Positions 9,745 through 18,802 are shown, numbered from the stretch's first letter. The stretch: DNA of 64,000 nt from SPDF01 sp963699825 (GCA_963699825.1 CAVOVI010000001.1:540266-604265); one strand, 5' to 3'. The notes: generated by a model not told the origin, from the sequence alone. A program made the numbers and translations.

Positions 9745-10216
9745 ATGACACGCACACTCGCGCTCGCCGCCGCGATGCTCACGCTGACCGCCACCGTCGG
9801 CGCCGCCCAGGGTCCGCCGGCCGGGCAGGCCAAGCCGCAGGCCCAGCAGCAACAAGCAGCAGCAGCAGGCCATGACGCAGGCCCAGCTGCAGCAACAGCA
9901 GCAGATGCAGGAGCAGCTCCGCACCATGCAGCAGCAGCAGGATCAGCTGATGACGCAGCTCCGGCAGACCAATCAGTGGATGACCCAGAACCGGTCCCGC
10001 GAGCAGTTCCAGCAGATGGGACGGACGATGGAACAGACCGGTGAACAGCTGCAGCAGATGCTCCGGCAGATGCAGCAACTGCAGGCGGATCCGGCGATGA
10101 TCAAGGACAAGGACCAGGTGCGGCAGATGGATCAGCTGCGTGACCGCATCCGTGACATGACCCGGGACCTCGACCGGGCGCGCCTGAACCTGCAGCAGAT
10201 GATCGCCATGCCGTGA
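9745..10216 (+). CDS. Secreted glutamine/methionine-rich coiled-coil protein (frame break in a CAG run)
   Basis: A signal peptide (MTRTLALAAAMLTLTATVGA) is followed by a low-complexity Q-rich region and a long amphipathic helix made of repeated QQM, MQEQL and RQMDQLRDR units, about 155 residues in all. The N-terminal frame runs from 9745 to about 9865 and the coiled coil from about 9855 to 10216 in a frame one base later. The break lies inside the CAG-type run near 9845-9870, where slippage in sequencing or replication would be easy. The mature product is probably a periplasmic filament-like or adaptor protein. It is followed by an outer-membrane-type protein with which it may act. No family name assigned. 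Confidence 0.65.
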
Positions 10217-10228
10217 TGCGGCGGATCG

Positions 10229-11127
10229 ATGTTGGTCGGCTGGCTGGCACTCCTGGCCCAGCCAGCCGTGGCGCAGGTGACCTACGAAGGCTCGTTCGCC
10301 GGCCTGACGGGCTATTACCTGTTTACGGAGCGGACCAACAGCCTGATCTTCACGAACGGGCTGCGCTGGCGCTCCGGTCGTCTGTCGCTGAGCGCCAACC
10401 TGCCGCTGTGGTACCAGAACACCACGCTGGTCAGTTCGTCGGGGGGAGGCACCGTCCCGACCGGCGGGCCGGAGGGCCAGGGGGCGGTGCGAGACAGCGG
10501 GCAGGCCAACGGCCAGCCAGGCGGGGGCGGGCGTCCGGCCGTGCTCGGCGACCCGTCGAGCGGTTCGAGCTGCCGGGCTCCAATCCGCCCGGGGCAACAT
10601 CCCGGCCCCGGTCGATGCGGTCACCGGGTATCAGCTCATGCTGGGCGACCCGCTGGCGCAGGCGACCGTCAGTCTCATCCCGGCGGGCCGCGTGACGGTG
10701 TCCGCCACCGCCACGGTCAAGGTCCCCTTCGCCTCCACGGCCACGATCGGAACGGGCGAGTGGGACTTCGGAGGGCTGGCCTCCGCCCTCTGGCTGACGG
10801 GCAACCGGTGGACGCTGGCGCTGGACGTGTCCTACTGGTATCTCGGTGACCTCGACAGCCTGGATCTGGAAGAATCCCCTGATCGGCACGCTCAGCGTCG
10901 GCAGGCTGCTGGGCTACGAGTGGGCGGCGTCGCTGGGAGTGTCCGCCTCGACCGGATCGCTCACCGGCTTCGACCCGCCACTCAGCGTGCTGGCGTCGCT
11001 GACCCGCCTCGGCACTCCCAACGCCTGGGGGGTGAACGCGGGGGTGGGGCTCACGGAAACGGCGCCGGCATTCTCGCTCGGCGCCGTCTGGTGGATTCGG
11101 CTGTCGGAACCCGCACCTCCCCGCTAG
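10229..11127 (+). CDS. Probable outer-membrane beta-barrel protein (several frame breaks)
   Basis: The reading begins with a short signal-like segment (MLVGWLALLAQPAVAQ) and goes on with alternating strands such as LTGYYLFTER, LRWRSGRLSLSANLPLWYQNT, then LALDVSYWYLGD and a last strand FSLGAVWWIRLSE. This is the pattern of a small outer-membrane barrel of the transporter/porin-like kind. A glycine-rich stretch near 10440-10540 would be an extracellular or periplasmic loop. The frame changes at least twice, once between 10500 and 10640 and again near 10850, each by one base. The start codon is uncertain. It follows the coiled-coil gene by 12 bases, so the two are likely co-expressed. Confidence 0.55.
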
Positions 11128-11134
11128 CAGCCCG

Positions 11135-11526
11135 CTACGCCACATCTCCCTGGGGGGCGGCCGCCGCTTCGTCGATGATCGGCTCCTCGGCGTCCAGTTC
11201 GCCTCGGTCTCGGACTCGGACTCGTCGTCCTCCGTGTCGGTGACCGAAACGACGACCGCCTTCTGGGTGGCGATCTGGGCCTCGATCGAGGCAATCTCGG
11301 CCTCGAGGTCGGTGAGCTTGAGTACCAGCGCGTCGACCCGCCGCTGGTCCTGCTCCACACCCTTTTCACGGTGATAGGCGATCATACCGAGGTCACGGGC
11401 CGCATTGTCGCGGCGGCGCTTGACGCGAAGCAAGTCGATCTGGAGACGGCCTTCATCCAGGGCGGCACTCGCGCGCCGGCCGAAGCTCTCGAGTTCACTG
11501 TTCAGCTTGGAAAAGATGGACGACAT
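11135..11526 (-). CDS. Small coiled-coil protein of unknown function (one frame break)
   Basis: About 130 residues starting MSSIFSKLNSELESF, with a GGAG site 7 bases before the ATG. The body is a charged helix (LLRVKRRRDNAARDLG, then LVLKLTDLEAEIASIEAQIA), a typical coiled coil. The tail is acidic: DTEDDESESETEA, then, after a one-base shift near 11200, LDAEEPIIDEAAAAPQG and a stop at 11135. The shifted ending fits better than the unshifted one, which would run into the convergent gene. The acidic tail suggests a cytoplasmic, soluble protein; no function can be given. It ends head to head with the barrel gene at 11127. Confidence 0.6.
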
Positions 11527-11622
11527 GGTGGTTCTCCGTTGACGGGATCTGCGCACCTGACGGCCTGAAGGGCCAGAATGTTTCATTTCGAACCCTTCAC
11601 GGAGGGTTCAGGGCAATAATAA

Positions 11623-11650
11623 GGGGGATGCGGCGCCTGCCGCATCCCCC
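11623..11650 (-). terminator. Intrinsic terminator of rplU-rpmA
   Basis: A 12-bp perfect stem, GGGGGATGCGGC (11623-11634) against GCCGCATCCCCC (11639-11650), with a 4-base loop. Read on the minus strand it lies 23 bases after the rpmA stop and is followed by TTATTATT, a proper U-tract. Confidence 0.9.
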
Positions 11651-11673
11651 ATTGTCCATCGGAGCCGCCTGGC

Positions 11674-11940
11674 TTACGCGGTGGCTTCCTTCGGGTAGAC
11701 CGACACCTTCTTCCGGCCCTTGTCCCGGTACTCGAACTTGACCACGCCGTCCACCTTGGCAAAGAGGGTGTCGTCCGAGCCGTGCCCGACATTCTTGCCG
11801 GGATGGATGACGGTGCCCCGCTGGCGCACCAGGATGTTGCCGGCCAGCACGTTCTCGCCCCCGAACTTCTTGATGCCGAGGTACTGGGGATTGCTGTTGC
11901 GGCCGTTGCGGCTGGAGCCTACGCCCTTTTTATGAGCCAT
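11674..11940 (-). CDS. rpmA: Ribosomal protein bL27
   Basis: An 88-residue L27 that starts directly as MAHKKGVGSSRNGRNS, with no N-terminal extension needing cleavage. L27 reaches towards the peptidyl-transferase centre of the 50S subunit. The conserved KKFGGE, AGNILVRQRGT and HPGKNVGHG segments are intact. It lies 7 bases after rplU and before a strong terminator, the usual two-gene operon. Confidence 0.98.
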   Translation of the reverse strand: MAHKKGVGSSRNGRNSNPQYLGIKKFGGENVLAGNILVRQRGTVIHPGKNVGHGSDDTLFAKVDGVVKFEYRDKGRKKVSVYPKEATA

Positions 11941-11947
11941 GAGAGCC

Positions 11948-12262
11948 TCACCCTACCTTGACGTCAGTGATAAGAACCTCGGTGAACTTCTGCCGATGGC
12001 CCGTCTTGCGGCGATAGCCCTTCCGCCGCTTGAACTTGAACACGTAGATCTTCTTTTCCTTGCCGTCGCCGACGACCTCGGCGGTGACCTTGGCGCCCTT
12101 GACCAACGGGGTGCCGGCCTTGACCGTGGTGCCGTCCGAGGAGAGGAGCACCTCGTCAAAGGTGACCTTGGAGCCGGGCTCGGCTTCCATGAGGGGAAGG
12201 CGCACGACCTTGCCCTTCTCCGCACGGAACTGCTTGCCCAACGCCTTGAAAATCGCGTACAT
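11948..12262 (-). CDS. rplU: Ribosomal protein bL21
   Basis: A 104-residue L21 of normal length starting MYAIFKALGKQFRAE. It binds 23S rRNA in the 50S subunit. The C-terminal FKFKRRKGYRRKTGHRQ motif is present and unbroken. It is first in the rplU-rpmA pair; the promoter should lie in the 200 bases upstream, which also hold a double-hairpin repeat at 12378-12434. Confidence 0.98.
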   Translation of the reverse strand: MYAIFKALGKQFRAEKGKVVRLPLMEAEPGSKVTFDEVLLSSDGTTVKAGTPLVKGAKVTAEVVGDGKEKKIYVFKFKRRKGYRRKTGHRQKFTEVLITDVKVG

Positions 12263-12377
12263 GACTTAACTCGTTGCCAAAAGGTGGTTCCGTTGCAAGC
12301 CCTGAAGTCTAGCCGGGGGCAGGCGTTAGGTCAAGCGCCACGAGGGCAGGGTGGCTGCGGGGCAGTCCGCCTCTGCC

Positions 12378-12434
12378 GTCACCCCCGCAAACGCGGGGGT
12401 CCAGATTCTGGATTCCCGCTTTCGCGGGAATGAC
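12378..12434. repeat. Double-hairpin palindromic repeat, copy 1
   Basis: Two hairpins lie side by side: ACCCCCGC/GCGGGGGT (12381-12388 and 12393-12400) and ATTCCCGC/GCGGGAAT (12412-12419 and 12424-12431). TCCAG (12400-12404) and CTGGA (12408-12412) form a small palindrome between them. It is related to the elements at 17111, 18833, 19459 and 40796 and sits between rng and rplU, where both are read on the minus strand. Confidence 0.8.
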
Positions 12435-12462
12435 GAGTGCGCGCCCACCCTGCCCCGCCGCT

Positions 12463-14064
12463 TTACGCGACCGCGTAAAGCTCAGTCACATCCCTCCCGG
12501 CCGGCCGGCTCATCAGCCGGAACTCATCCAGCCGCATCATCGGGTCGTCCCGGAACTCAAGGTCGAGGCCGGTGGCCCGGATCAGGGCCTGGAGGAGCTT
12601 GGGCTCCTCCTCCAGGAGGTAGATGGCCACCTCGGGGTGGAGGCGGACGGCCAGCTGGCGTTCCCGGTGCTCGTGGCCGGCCCGACGGAGGGACCGTTCC
12701 AGGCGGCGGGTCACGATTTCAGGCTTGAAGACCCGACCGCTGCCGGCGCAGGTGGGGCACTCGGTTGTCTGGGACGCCCAGAGCGAGGGCCGGACCCGCT
12801 GCCGCGTCATCTCGATCAGACCGAGCTCGGAGACGGCGAACGCCTTGGTCCGGGCCCGGTCCCGGGCGAGGTGGGTCCGGAGCTCCTGCAGCACCTTCTC
12901 CCGGTTGGACCGGGTGTCCATGTCGATGAAGTCGCAGACGATGATGCCGCCGATATCGCGCAGCCGAAGCTGACGCGCGATTTCCTTGGCGGCCTCCATG
13001 TTGGTGCGGAGAATCGTTTTTTCCGGATCCTTCTTCCCGGTGTACCGGCCGGTATTCACATCGATGGAGACCAGCGCCTCGGTCGGCTGGATGATGATGG
13101 ACCCGCCGGTGGGAAGTTCACACCGGGGCTTGAAGAGGTCGCGAATCTCCGATTCGATGTCGAACTTGTCGAAGAGCGGCTGGTCCGCATCGTAGAAGTG
13201 CACCCGCTTCATCAGGTCGGGATCGACCTGCTCGAGGTACTGCTCCACCTCGTTGAAGAGCTCCTTCGAGTCGACGTGCAGGGCATCGACCTTGGCACTG
13301 AAGAGGTCGCGGATGATGCCGCGTGTCAGGCTCGTCTCGCGCTGCACGAGGGCCGGCGCCTTCACGAATCCCTTCTTGCGATTGATCTTCTTCCACAGCC
13401 CGAGCAGCGACTCGATTTCCCGCGTGACCTGCTCCTCCGTCACCCCCTCCGCGACCGTACGCACGATCACGCCGCCGGCGTCTTCCGGCAGTGCCTTGCG
13501 GACCATCTCGCGGAGCTTGGACCGGGCCTCACGGCTCTCGATCTTGCGGCTGACGCCCACGCGGGAGGCGAACGGCATGTAGACCAGGAAGCGGCCGGGG
13601 AGGGAGATCTGCGCGGTCACCCGGGAGCCCTTGGTGCTGATCGGCTCCTTGGTTACCTGCACCAGGATCGTCTGCCCCTTCTTCAGGAGTTCCGAAATGT
13701 CGGGGACCGCCTGGCGGTGATCGACCTCGCGCTGGCGGGGCGCGGCCTTGTCCCGGCCGTTGCCGGTGGACACATCCGCGGCATCGGTATCGGGGACGTC
13801 GGCGACGTCATCCTCGTCGGGATCGTCGTCTTCGTCGGGCTCGAGGAGATCGGAGGCGTGCAGGAACGCCGACTTCTCCAGGCCTATGTCAACGAAGGCG
13901 GCCTGGATGCCGGGGAGGACCGCGTCAACGCGGCCGAGATAGATGTCGCCGAGGGAACGGCGCTGATCAGGACGATCGTAGAGGAGCTCTACGAGCCGAT
14001 CGTCCTCGAGGATGGCCACGCGGGTCTCCCGCCGGCCTCCATTGATGAGTAGTTCGCGCTTCAC
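12463..14064 (-). CDS. rng: Ribonuclease G/E family endoribonuclease
   Basis: A 533-residue Rne/Rng protein that cuts single-stranded RNA in rRNA maturation and mRNA decay. It starts MKRELLINGG. The S1 domain comes first (SLGDIYLGRVDAVLPGIQAAFVDIG). This is interrupted by an acidic insert of about 45 residues (DEDDDPDEDDVADVPDTDAAD) not found in E. coli RNase G. Next come the RNase-H-like and DNase-I-like core, with IIIQPTEALVSIDVNTG and GIIVCDFIDMD giving the Mg-binding aspartates. The Zn-link cysteines are in ECPTCAGSG. It lacks the long degradosome scaffold of RNase E. It lies just upstream of rplU-rpmA, a common arrangement. Confidence 0.95.
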   Translation of the reverse strand: MKRELLINGGRRETRVAILEDDRLVELLYDRPDQRRSLGDIYLGRVDAVLPGIQAAFVDIGLEKSAFLHASDLLEPDEDDDPDEDDVADVPDTDAADVSTGNGRDKAAPRQREVDHRQAVPDISELLKKGQTILVQVTKEPISTKGSRVTAQISLPGRFLVYMPFASRVGVSRKIESREARSKLREMVRKALPEDAGGVIVRTVAEGVTEEQVTREIESLLGLWKKINRKKGFVKAPALVQRETSLTRGIIRDLFSAKVDALHVDSKELFNEVEQYLEQVDPDLMKRVHFYDADQPLFDKFDIESEIRDLFKPRCELPTGGSIIIQPTEALVSIDVNTGRYTGKKDPEKTILRTNMEAAKEIARQLRLRDIGGIIVCDFIDMDTRSNREKVLQELRTHLARDRARTKAFAVSELGLIEMTRQRVRPSLWASQTTECPTCAGSGRVFKPEIVTRRLERSLRRAGHEHRERQLAVRLHPEVAIYLLEEEPKLLQALIRATGLDLEFRDDPMMRLDEFRLMSRPAGRDVTELYAVA

Positions 14065-14510
14065 GCGAGGAAACCTCGATCGGCTGCAATACGGCGGCTG
14101 GACCCAGGAGGGTCCGGTCGAGTGTGGCGCCGATCAGTACGAGGGAATCCCACAGGGTCGACCATCCCCCGAGCAACCCAAGCCGGACAGCCCGCAGGCC
14201 CGCCCCGACGTGGAGGGTGGAGATCAAACTCAGGTGGGACAAGACAGAGGGCGGGAACCCCGCCAGCAAAGACGTTGTACGACGAAAACGCAATTCCGGC
14301 ACTCCCATCCCTGGGCGCCCCGCCGGACCGGCCGGGAGGGGGCGTTCATGGGATGGGGAAAAGCCGGACAACCGAGAAATCAGAGCAAGCACAGTCGCCC
14401 CCCAGGCTCGGACCCGGGAGGCGAACATGACATCGAAAGGAGTGGATGAAGCAGACTTCATCTTACAATGATAGGAGGTGCCCCCCATTGGGGCAATAGA
14501 GCCGCGGGAC
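14065..14510. other. 446-base gap with no recognised gene
   Basis: This stretch precedes rng and follows the acyl-CoA dehydrogenase end, both on the minus strand, so it should hold the rng promoter. Frames open across parts of it on both strands, but none shows a recognisable protein, convincing ribosome site or sensible composition. The end at 14440-14490 is less GC-rich. I compared it by eye with RNase P RNA and tmRNA and saw no match. A structured leader or small RNA is possible. Confidence 0.4.
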
Positions 14511-15728
14511 CTAGCCCTCCAAGCCCGCCAAGATGTTCCTGGCAATGACGATACGCTGGATCTCGCTGGTCCCTTCCCCGATTTCACAGACCTTGGCGTC
14601 GCGCATCATCCGCTCCACCGGATAATCGGTCGTATAGCCGTACCCGCCGAAGATCTGGACGGCCTTGGTCGTGGCCCGCATGGCCAGTTCGGAGCAATAC
14701 AACTTGGCCATCGCCGCCTCCTGCTTGAACGGCTTCCCATTCTGCTTCAGCCAGGCGGCGTGATAGAGAAGATGGGTGCCAGCCTGGATTTCGGTGGCCA
14801 TGTCGGCCAATTGGAAGCTGATCCCCTGGAAGCTGGCGATTGTCCTCCCGAACTGCTTGCGCACCGAGGCGTAGCGGAGCGCTTCCTCATAGGCGCCCTC
14901 CGCAATCCCCAGCGACACCGCGGCAATGCCGATCCGGCCGGCATCGAGCGTCTTCAGGAAGTTGACGAACCCCTCCCCCACCGTCCCCAGCACGTTCTCC
15001 TTGGGGACGATCGCGTCCTCGAGGATCAGTTCCCGGGTGTCGGACGACCGCCACCCCATCTTGTCTTCCTTCTTCCCCGCCCGCACACCCTTGGTCTTCG
15101 GGAGGTCGGCGGCGTGCCCGACACCCACCGCCTTGCAGCGGTCGAGATCCACTGCGTCCTTGGTGACGATGAAGCTGGTGATGCCCCGATGATCGGTGCC
15201 CGGTGAGGTGCGCGCGGTCACGGAGAAGATCTCCCCGACGCCGGCGTGGGTGATGAAGACCTTCGATCCGTTGAGGACGTAGTGATCGCCCTTGTCCACC
15301 GCGGTGGTGGCGGTGCCCCCGGCATCGCTCCCGGCGCCCGGCTCCGTCAGTCCGAAGCCGCCGAGCACCTTGCCCGAGGCGAGCAGGGGGACATAGCGCT
15401 CCCGCTGCGCCGGGGTCCCGAAATCGACGATCGGGGAGGTGCCGAGGTTGGTGTGGGCGCTGACGGTGAGCGCGTGACTGGCGTCGACCTTGGCGAGCTC
15501 GTGCAGGACGATGTAGTAGGAGAGCTGATCCATCCCCGCCCCGCCGAGCTCCTCCGGCCAGGGTACGCCGAGCAGGCCGAGTGGCCCCATCTTGGCGACG
15601 CTCTCCCAGAGGAATTCGGAGGTGCGGTCGAGTTCCTTGGCGACGGGTGCGACTTCGGTCCGCGCGAACTCGCGCACCATGTCGCGCACTTGCAGGTGCT
15701 GTTCGCCAAAGTAGAAGGGCAGGTCCAT
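14511..15728 (-). CDS. Acyl-CoA dehydrogenase
   Basis: A 405-residue FAD enzyme that makes the 2,3-double bond of acyl-CoA and passes electrons to ETF. FAD and substrate motifs are present: FGLTEPGAGSDAGG, the FAD-binding KQFGRTIASFQ and IFGGYGYTTDYPVERMMRDAK. The catalytic glutamate is in IGEGTSEIQ near the C-terminus. I chose the ATG at 15728 (MDLPFYFGEQ); a second ATG at 15743 is possible and neither has a strong ribosome site. It resembles short/branched-chain enzymes. It stands alone here but fits with the branched-chain and propionate genes further right. Confidence 0.92.
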   Translation of the reverse strand: MDLPFYFGEQHLQVRDMVREFARTEVAPVAKELDRTSEFLWESVAKMGPLGLLGVPWPEELGGAGMDQLSYYIVLHELAKVDASHALTVSAHTNLGTSPIVDFGTPAQRERYVPLLASGKVLGGFGLTEPGAGSDAGGTATTAVDKGDHYVLNGSKVFITHAGVGEIFSVTARTSPGTDHRGITSFIVTKDAVDLDRCKAVGVGHAADLPKTKGVRAGKKEDKMGWRSSDTRELILEDAIVPKENVLGTVGEGFVNFLKTLDAGRIGIAAVSLGIAEGAYEEALRYASVRKQFGRTIASFQGISFQLADMATEIQAGTHLLYHAAWLKQNGKPFKQEAAMAKLYCSELAMRATTKAVQIFGGYGYTTDYPVERMMRDAKVCEIGEGTSEIQRIVIARNILAGLEG

Positions 15729-15862
15729 GGGCCGTCCGGGCATGGGGGAATAGGTCTCGCAATGTAGCACCGGGAGCCGCGGCGTTTCACTCCCGCCTGC
15801 CCCGATTAGATTCCCCCACGCCCGCGGGCGCCTCCCCTGGATCCGCGTCCTCAGGAGTTTCG

Positions 15863-17058
15863 ATGCCTCAGGATCTGTCGTCCGTCCTTCCGTCGGCGCG
15901 CTTCGCGTTGCCCTTCCCCTCCTCGTCGCGGTCGCGGCCGGCTGCAGCAGCGATGCGTCTGGGCCTTCAGTGCCGCCCGCCGACCTGACCCTGGCCGCGA
16001 TCGACAGTGGCTACGACTTTCCGATCCAGGTCATCGCCCCGCCGGGTGACGCGACCCGGCTCATGGTGCTGGAACGGGGGGGACGGGTCGTGCTCCGCAA
16101 GAACGGGGTGCGGTCCGACTCCGCGTTCGTCAACCTGACGGCGCTGACGGGAGTCCCGGGGGTGGCGCGCGAATACGGAGTCCTCAGCATCGCGTTTCAC
16201 CCGCAGTACGCCACGAACCACCGGCTCTTCGCCTACCTGATCGATACGAACGAGGACACCAGGCTCATCGAACTCGTCGCGGCGGCAGACTTCGATCACG
16301 CGAGCCCCGTGCCGGTTCGCACCATCCTGCAGTTCTCCCAGCCGAGTTACGCGATCCACTACGGTGGAACGGTGGCATTCGGCAAGGACGGCATGCTCTA
16401 CCTCGCCACCGGCGATGGTGAGACGGGTGCCGTACTGACCAGCCCGGCGCAGGACAGCGCCTCGCTGCTGGGCAAGATGCTCCGCATCGACGTGGACGGA
16501 GGGACACCATACGCCATCCCCGCCGACAACCCCTTCGTCGGCCGTGCGGGGTGGCGTGGAGAGATCTACCACCTCGGCCTCCGGAACCCGTACCGATGGA
16601 GCGTGGACCGGAATACCGGCGACCTCTGGTGGGGTGATGTCGGCGAGGACCGATGGGAAGAGGTCAACTTCTCCGCGGCCGGCGTCGGGGGACTGAACTA
16701 TGGCTGGCCCTACCGCGAGGGGAATGTCTGCTGGATTCCGGCGACGGGGTGTCCGTCGGCGGGGCTGACGGCGCCGACGTACGAGTACTCGCATGCGGAG
16801 GGATGCTCGGTCATCGGCGGCGTCGTGTACCGTGGGTCTGCGCTCGCGGGCCGGAACGGCACGTATCTTTTCGGGGACTTCTGCCGTAACACCTTTCGGA
16901 GCCTGAAACGATCCTCGACAGGAACGGTCAGCAATGTGACCCTCTGGGAACCGGCAATTCCGGCGGACAACCTGGCCGGCTTCGGTGAGGATGCGAGCGG
17001 CGAAGTGTATGTCGCGATGGCGAGTGGGCGGGTGTACCAGGTGGTGGAGGTCGAGTAA
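15863..17058 (+). CDS. PQQ-type sugar dehydrogenase, lipoprotein (likely frame break near the signal)
   Basis: A six-bladed propeller of the soluble glucose/sorbosone dehydrogenase family, which oxidises sugars with PQQ outside the cytoplasm. Family segments are clear: LSIAFHPQYA, the active-site histidine in IHYGGTVAFGKDGMLYLATGDG, LGLRNPYRWSVD and WGDVGEDRWEEVN. The frame continues upstream of the propeller into a lipobox, PLLVAVAAGC (the cysteine codon is at 15943), then a Ser/Gly linker, so it is probably lipid-anchored. The best start, ATG 15863 with AGGAG at 15853-15857, is in another frame, implying a one-base break near 15895-15905. Sugar specificity is unknown. Stop codon 17058 abuts the GCGGGGAA repeat. 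Confidence 0.8.
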
Positions 17059-17096
17059 GCGGGGAAGCGGGGAAGCGGGGAAGCGGGGAAGCGGGG
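17059..17096. repeat. Tandem GCGGGGAA repeat with G-quadruplex potential
   Basis: Four exact 8-base units (17059-17090) plus GCGGGG (17091-17096) begin directly after the stop codon. Five runs of four G, each separated by AAGC, fit a G-quadruplex pattern on the plus strand. Shorter versions stand at 18803 and 19420, also right behind stop codons. Confidence 0.9.
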
Positions 17097-17110
17097 CCGA
17101 TGGTGCGCAG

Positions 17111-17181
17111 ATCGTCATTCCCGCGCAAGCGGGAATCCAGGGTTCAAACACGATGGACCCCGGCTTTCGCCGGGGTGACGA
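17111..17181. repeat. Double-hairpin palindromic repeat, copy 2
   Basis: The outer arms are ATCGTCA (17111-17117) and TGACGAT (17175-17181). Inside are two 8-bp hairpins with 4-base loops: ATTCCCGC/GCGGGAAT (17117-17136) and ACCCCGGC/GCCGGGGT (17157-17176). This is the most symmetrical copy in the window. Confidence 0.9.
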
Positions 17182-17244
17182 TCGGAGTGGTAATCGGAGT
17201 GCCGAGCGGGGAAGCGCAAGGACGAGAGGGGAGGCGTTGATGCA

Positions 17245-18798
17245 ATGGTCGATCTCGTAGCCGCGCCACGACCCGCCGAAGCGGCGCGGCTGCCCGTCGG
17301 GGTCTGGGTCGTGGCGCTCCTCTTCCTCGTTCTCCACCTGCTGCCGCAGCCGGGGTACGGGTTCCATCGCGACGAGTTCCTCTATTTCGCGATGGGGGAT
17401 CACCTCGATCTCTTCCGGATGCAATTCCCGCCGCTGATGGCCATCCTCTCCCAGACTGCCCGGGCGCTCCCACTCGACCTCCTGCCGGCGGTGCGACTGC
17501 TGGCGGCACTCGGCGGGACCGCACTGACCGTGCTGGCGGCCCTGACCTGCCGGGAACTGGGCGGAGGTCCTCGCTCACAGCTCTTCGCGGCGGTCGCGGT
17601 CTTCTTCTCACCCCTGTTCCTCCGGGCCGGGACGCTCTTTCAGCCCGTCATCTTCGAGCAGGTGTTGTGGACGCTGGCCGTGCTGGGCCTTGCCAAGCGG
17701 CTCCACACCGGAGACCGTCGCTGGTGGCTCCTGGTCGGGGCCGCTCTGGGGCTCAGCGCAATGCTGAAGTTCAGCGTCGCGTTCCTCGGGTTCGGACTCC
17801 TCGTCGCGACGATCGGTACCCCGCTCCGCCGCGACCTGCGGACCAGGTGGCCGTGGCTGGCCGCGGCCGCGGCGGCGCTCCTCGCGGTTCCCGGCCTCGC
17901 GGGACAGCAGGTCCACGGCTGGCCCTTCTTCACGCAGATCGAGGCGTTGCGCGCCTCGCAGTTCGTCCACGTCGACCGGCTCCAGTTCATCAGCGGGCAG
18001 TTCCTCATGCTCGGTCCCGGTGCCGTGCTCTGGATCGTCGGTTTGGCGGCGCTGCTGCTGGCGCCCAGGCTGCGGCCGTTCCGCGCGCTTGGGCTGCTGG
18101 CCGGCAGCATCTTCTTCGTGTTCATGCTCAGCGGCGGGAAGCCGTACTACTTCGGTCCGATGCACGTCCTGCTGATCGCCGCGGCGGCCGCGTTCCTTGG
18201 CGGCATCCTGCCCAGGCGCCTGCCCCGGCCGATCCTCGCCGGTGCCCTGGTGCTCTACGTTGTGGCCGGTGTGGCGTTGCTGCCGCTCGGGGTCCCAGTC
18301 CTCTCCCCGGCACCGATGGCACGCTACGCCGTGATGACCGGCATCACCCAGGCAACTGAAACGAACCGCGGGACCACGCTGCCACTGCCCCAGGACTACG
18401 CGGACATGACCGGGTGGAAGGAACTGGTCGACAGCGTGGCGGCGGTCTACCACGCCCTTCCGGATGCGGAACGCTCGTCGGCCTCGATCTTCGGGATCAA
18501 CTATGGTCGCACTGGCGCCCTGGCCCTCTACGGACCGCCGCTCGGACTGCCGTACCCGGTCAGCCGCCACGGCGATTTCTTCGCCTGGGGCTTCGCGGGC
18601 GTCGGCCAGGGGGTCACGATTGTTGTCGGCGGCGATCGCGACGGATTGGACGTGATTTTCGAGGAGGTTACCGAGGCAATACTGGTCCGCAATCCCTGGG
18701 GGGTGGACGAGGAGCAGGAGGTCTCGATCTGGGTCTGCCGACGCCCGAGAGTGAACCTGAGGGAACTGGTGGAGCGCGAGGGCGTCATCTGGGGGTAG
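17245..18798 (+). CDS. Membrane glycosyltransferase, family 39/ArnT-like (GT-C fold)
   Basis: A 517-residue polytopic membrane protein of the dolichyl-phosphate-mannose mannosyltransferase superfamily, which moves a sugar from a lipid-phosphate donor to an acceptor on the outer side of the membrane. The catalytic Asp-Glu of the first periplasmic loop is in GFHRDEFLY at about residues 39-47. About ten hydrophobic spans follow, then a soluble C-terminal domain from about residue 370. Start ATG 17245. It is flanked on both sides by the composite repeats and has no glycan cluster around it. Donor and acceptor are unknown. Confidence 0.8.
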   Translation: MVDLVAAPRPAEAARLPVGVWVVALLFLVLHLLPQPGYGFHRDEFLYFAMGDHLDLFRMQFPPLMAILSQTARALPLDLLPAVRLLAALGGTALTVLAALTCRELGGGPRSQLFAAVAVFFSPLFLRAGTLFQPVIFEQVLWTLAVLGLAKRLHTGDRRWWLLVGAALGLSAMLKFSVAFLGFGLLVATIGTPLRRDLRTRWPWLAAAAAALLAVPGLAGQQVHGWPFFTQIEALRASQFVHVDRLQFISGQFLMLGPGAVLWIVGLAALLLAPRLRPFRALGLLAGSIFFVFMLSGGKPYYFGPMHVLLIAAAAAFLGGILPRRLPRPILAGALVLYVVAGVALLPLGVPVLSPAPMARYAVMTGITQATETNRGTTLPLPQDYADMTGWKELVDSVAAVYHALPDAERSSASIFGINYGRTGALALYGPPLGLPYPVSRHGDFFAWGFAGVGQGVTIVVGGDRDGLDVIFEEVTEAILVRNPWGVDEEQEVSIWVCRRPRVNLRELVEREGVIWG

Positions 18799-18802
18799 AA
18801 TG

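Noticed and set aside
12430..14052. Plus-strand open frame of about 540 codons opposite rng
   Set aside because: The minus-strand RNase G has every expected motif; the other strand shows none.
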